DNA of 64,000 bases from positions 930,001 through 994,000 of the forward strand of contig NZ_CP097636.1 in the NCBI RefSeq assembly GCF_023573145.1, in the 5' to 3' direction. The notes beneath the pieces were generated by a model. The model did no database searches. It was not told the DNA's origin and saw only the letters and a list, made by a program, of their open reading frames with translations. Position 1 is the stretch's first letter. Each line of letters starts with the position of its first letter. This stretch comes from Aquincola tertiaricarbonis. Its GTDB lineage: Bacteria > Pseudomonadota > Gammaproteobacteria > Burkholderiales > Burkholderiaceae_C. Below, piece by piece: positions 63,414 to 64,000 of the stretch. The translations under genes and the position numbers were made by a program.

Positions 63414-64000
63414 TTATTTCGGCAAGCTGTCGTCCACGCTCACACCGCGCAGCACCAGCGCAATGTGGTCGCGGATGAACTGCGCGGGCTCGAAGCTGCG
63501 CTCCGGCAACTGCATGCAGGCGCCCACCGCATGCTTGTGCAGGCACAGCATCACCATCGGCAGGATGACCGAGTGGGTGACGCTTTCGATGTTCATCGGC
63601 CGCAGCCGGCCGCGCTGCACGCCACGTTCCAGCATCTGGCCGATCAGGCGTGAGCCGGGCTCGATCACCTCGCTGAGGTAGAAGGCCGAGATATCGGGGA
63701 AGTTGCGCGCCTCGGTCATGATCAGCTTGAACACGCCGCTGGCGGGGCTGTCGTACACCCGCTGCCACCAGTCGGCCAGCACGCCGAACAGCACGGCCGG
63801 CTCGGCGTCTTCGTGGCGGGCCACTTCCAGCGCGCCGGCGCGCACCTCTTCGCCCAGATAGTGGCGGATCACCGCCTTCAGCAGCTCTTCCTTGCTGGGG
63901 TAGTAGAGGTACAGCGTGCCCTTGGACACGCCGGCGCGCGCGGCCACTTCTTCGGAGCGGCTGGTGGCGAAGCCCTTTTCGACGAACACCTCCAGCGCGG
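63414..64000 (-). CDS. TetR/AcrR-family regulator, N-terminus beyond the window
   Basis: The gene runs off the right edge; about 195 residues are visible. The helix-turn-helix is complete enough to read (SEEVAARAGVSKGTLYLYYPSKEELLKAVI), followed by a TetR ligand-binding domain. The internal GTG at 63989 is not the start: the frame continues upstream with LEVFVEKGFA, the usual first helix. It probably controls the methyltransferase-tolC genes, in line with TetR control of efflux. Confidence 0.9.
   Translation of the reverse strand, partial: ALEVFVEKGFATSRSEEVAARAGVSKGTLYLYYPSKEELLKAVIRHYLGEEVRAGALEVARHEDAEPAVLFGVLADWWQRVYDSPASGVFKLIMTEARNFPDISAFYLSEVIEPGSRLIGQMLERGVQRGRLRPMNIESVTHSVILPMVMLCLHKHAVGACMQLPERSFEPAQFIRDHIALVLRGVSVDDSLPK

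Overview
The window is high-GC chromosomal DNA from a betaproteobacterium, most likely of the order Burkholderiales (Rubrivivax/Ideonella/Comamonadaceae-like). The evidence is the gene order sdhAB-sdhE-gltA, leuCDB-asd-fimV-truA-trpF-trpB-trpA-accD-folC-SPOR-cvpA-purF-gltX, the several Bug-type (TctC) periplasmic receptors, and codon use that is nearly all G/C at third positions. No rRNA, integrase or phage gene is visible.

Region 1 (1-22206) is core metabolism on the + strand: the end of the succinate dehydrogenase operon with citrate synthase, a Bug receptor with a LysR regulator, the leucine branch genes leuC/leuD/leuB, asd, the polar-hub protein FimV, and a tight operon joining pseudouridylation, the end of tryptophan synthesis, fatty-acid carboxylation, folate and purine synthesis. 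It closes with gltX. Region 2 (22192-22882) is a tRNA block, Ala-Glu-Asp-Glu-Asp, in which a Glu-Asp-hairpin segment is duplicated.

Region 3 (22896-36481) is catabolic. A LysR regulator precedes a CoA-transferase, an HMG-CoA-lyase-like enzyme, a VOC protein, a Bug receptor, a lipoprotein carboxylesterase and a hydroxyacid dehydrogenase. Next to it lies what I read as a 3-sulfolactate degradation cluster: a GntR/UTRA regulator and a YeiH-type anion exporter on the - strand, divergent from a sulfo-lyase pair (SuyA/SuyB-like), two sulfolactate-dehydrogenase-like enzymes of opposite stereospecificity (SlcC/ComC-like) and a Bug receptor. A palindromic operator lies in the divergent promoter. Region 4 (36478-42271) has a DMT exporter, two alkylation-repair genes, a phosphomannomutase/phosphoglucomutase and waaA.

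Region 5 (about 42300-55200) is foreign: a gene-cassette array with attC sites but no integron integrase in view (CALIN-like). It is lower in GC and contains small unknown genes, including two putative HEPN-type proteins. It has been invaded by four identical copies of an IS110-family (IS1111 group) element, each sitting inside an attC site between the L' arm and the R' box, plus a fifth, different and broken IS110-family element. One IS+cassette+attC unit of 2381 bp is tandemly repeated exactly. The non-coding part of the IS carries four short segments that match, in the expected order and polarity, the two IS ends and the two halves of the attC target. This is a readable donor/target guide RNA (seekRNA/bridge RNA) programmed for attC.

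Region 6 (55363-64000) is on the - strand: a DUF1501/DUF1800 pair (the latter with a dispersed GC-rich repeat inserted in frame), a two-subunit molybdenum hydroxylase, TolC, a PCMT-family methyltransferase and a TetR regulator cut by the window edge.
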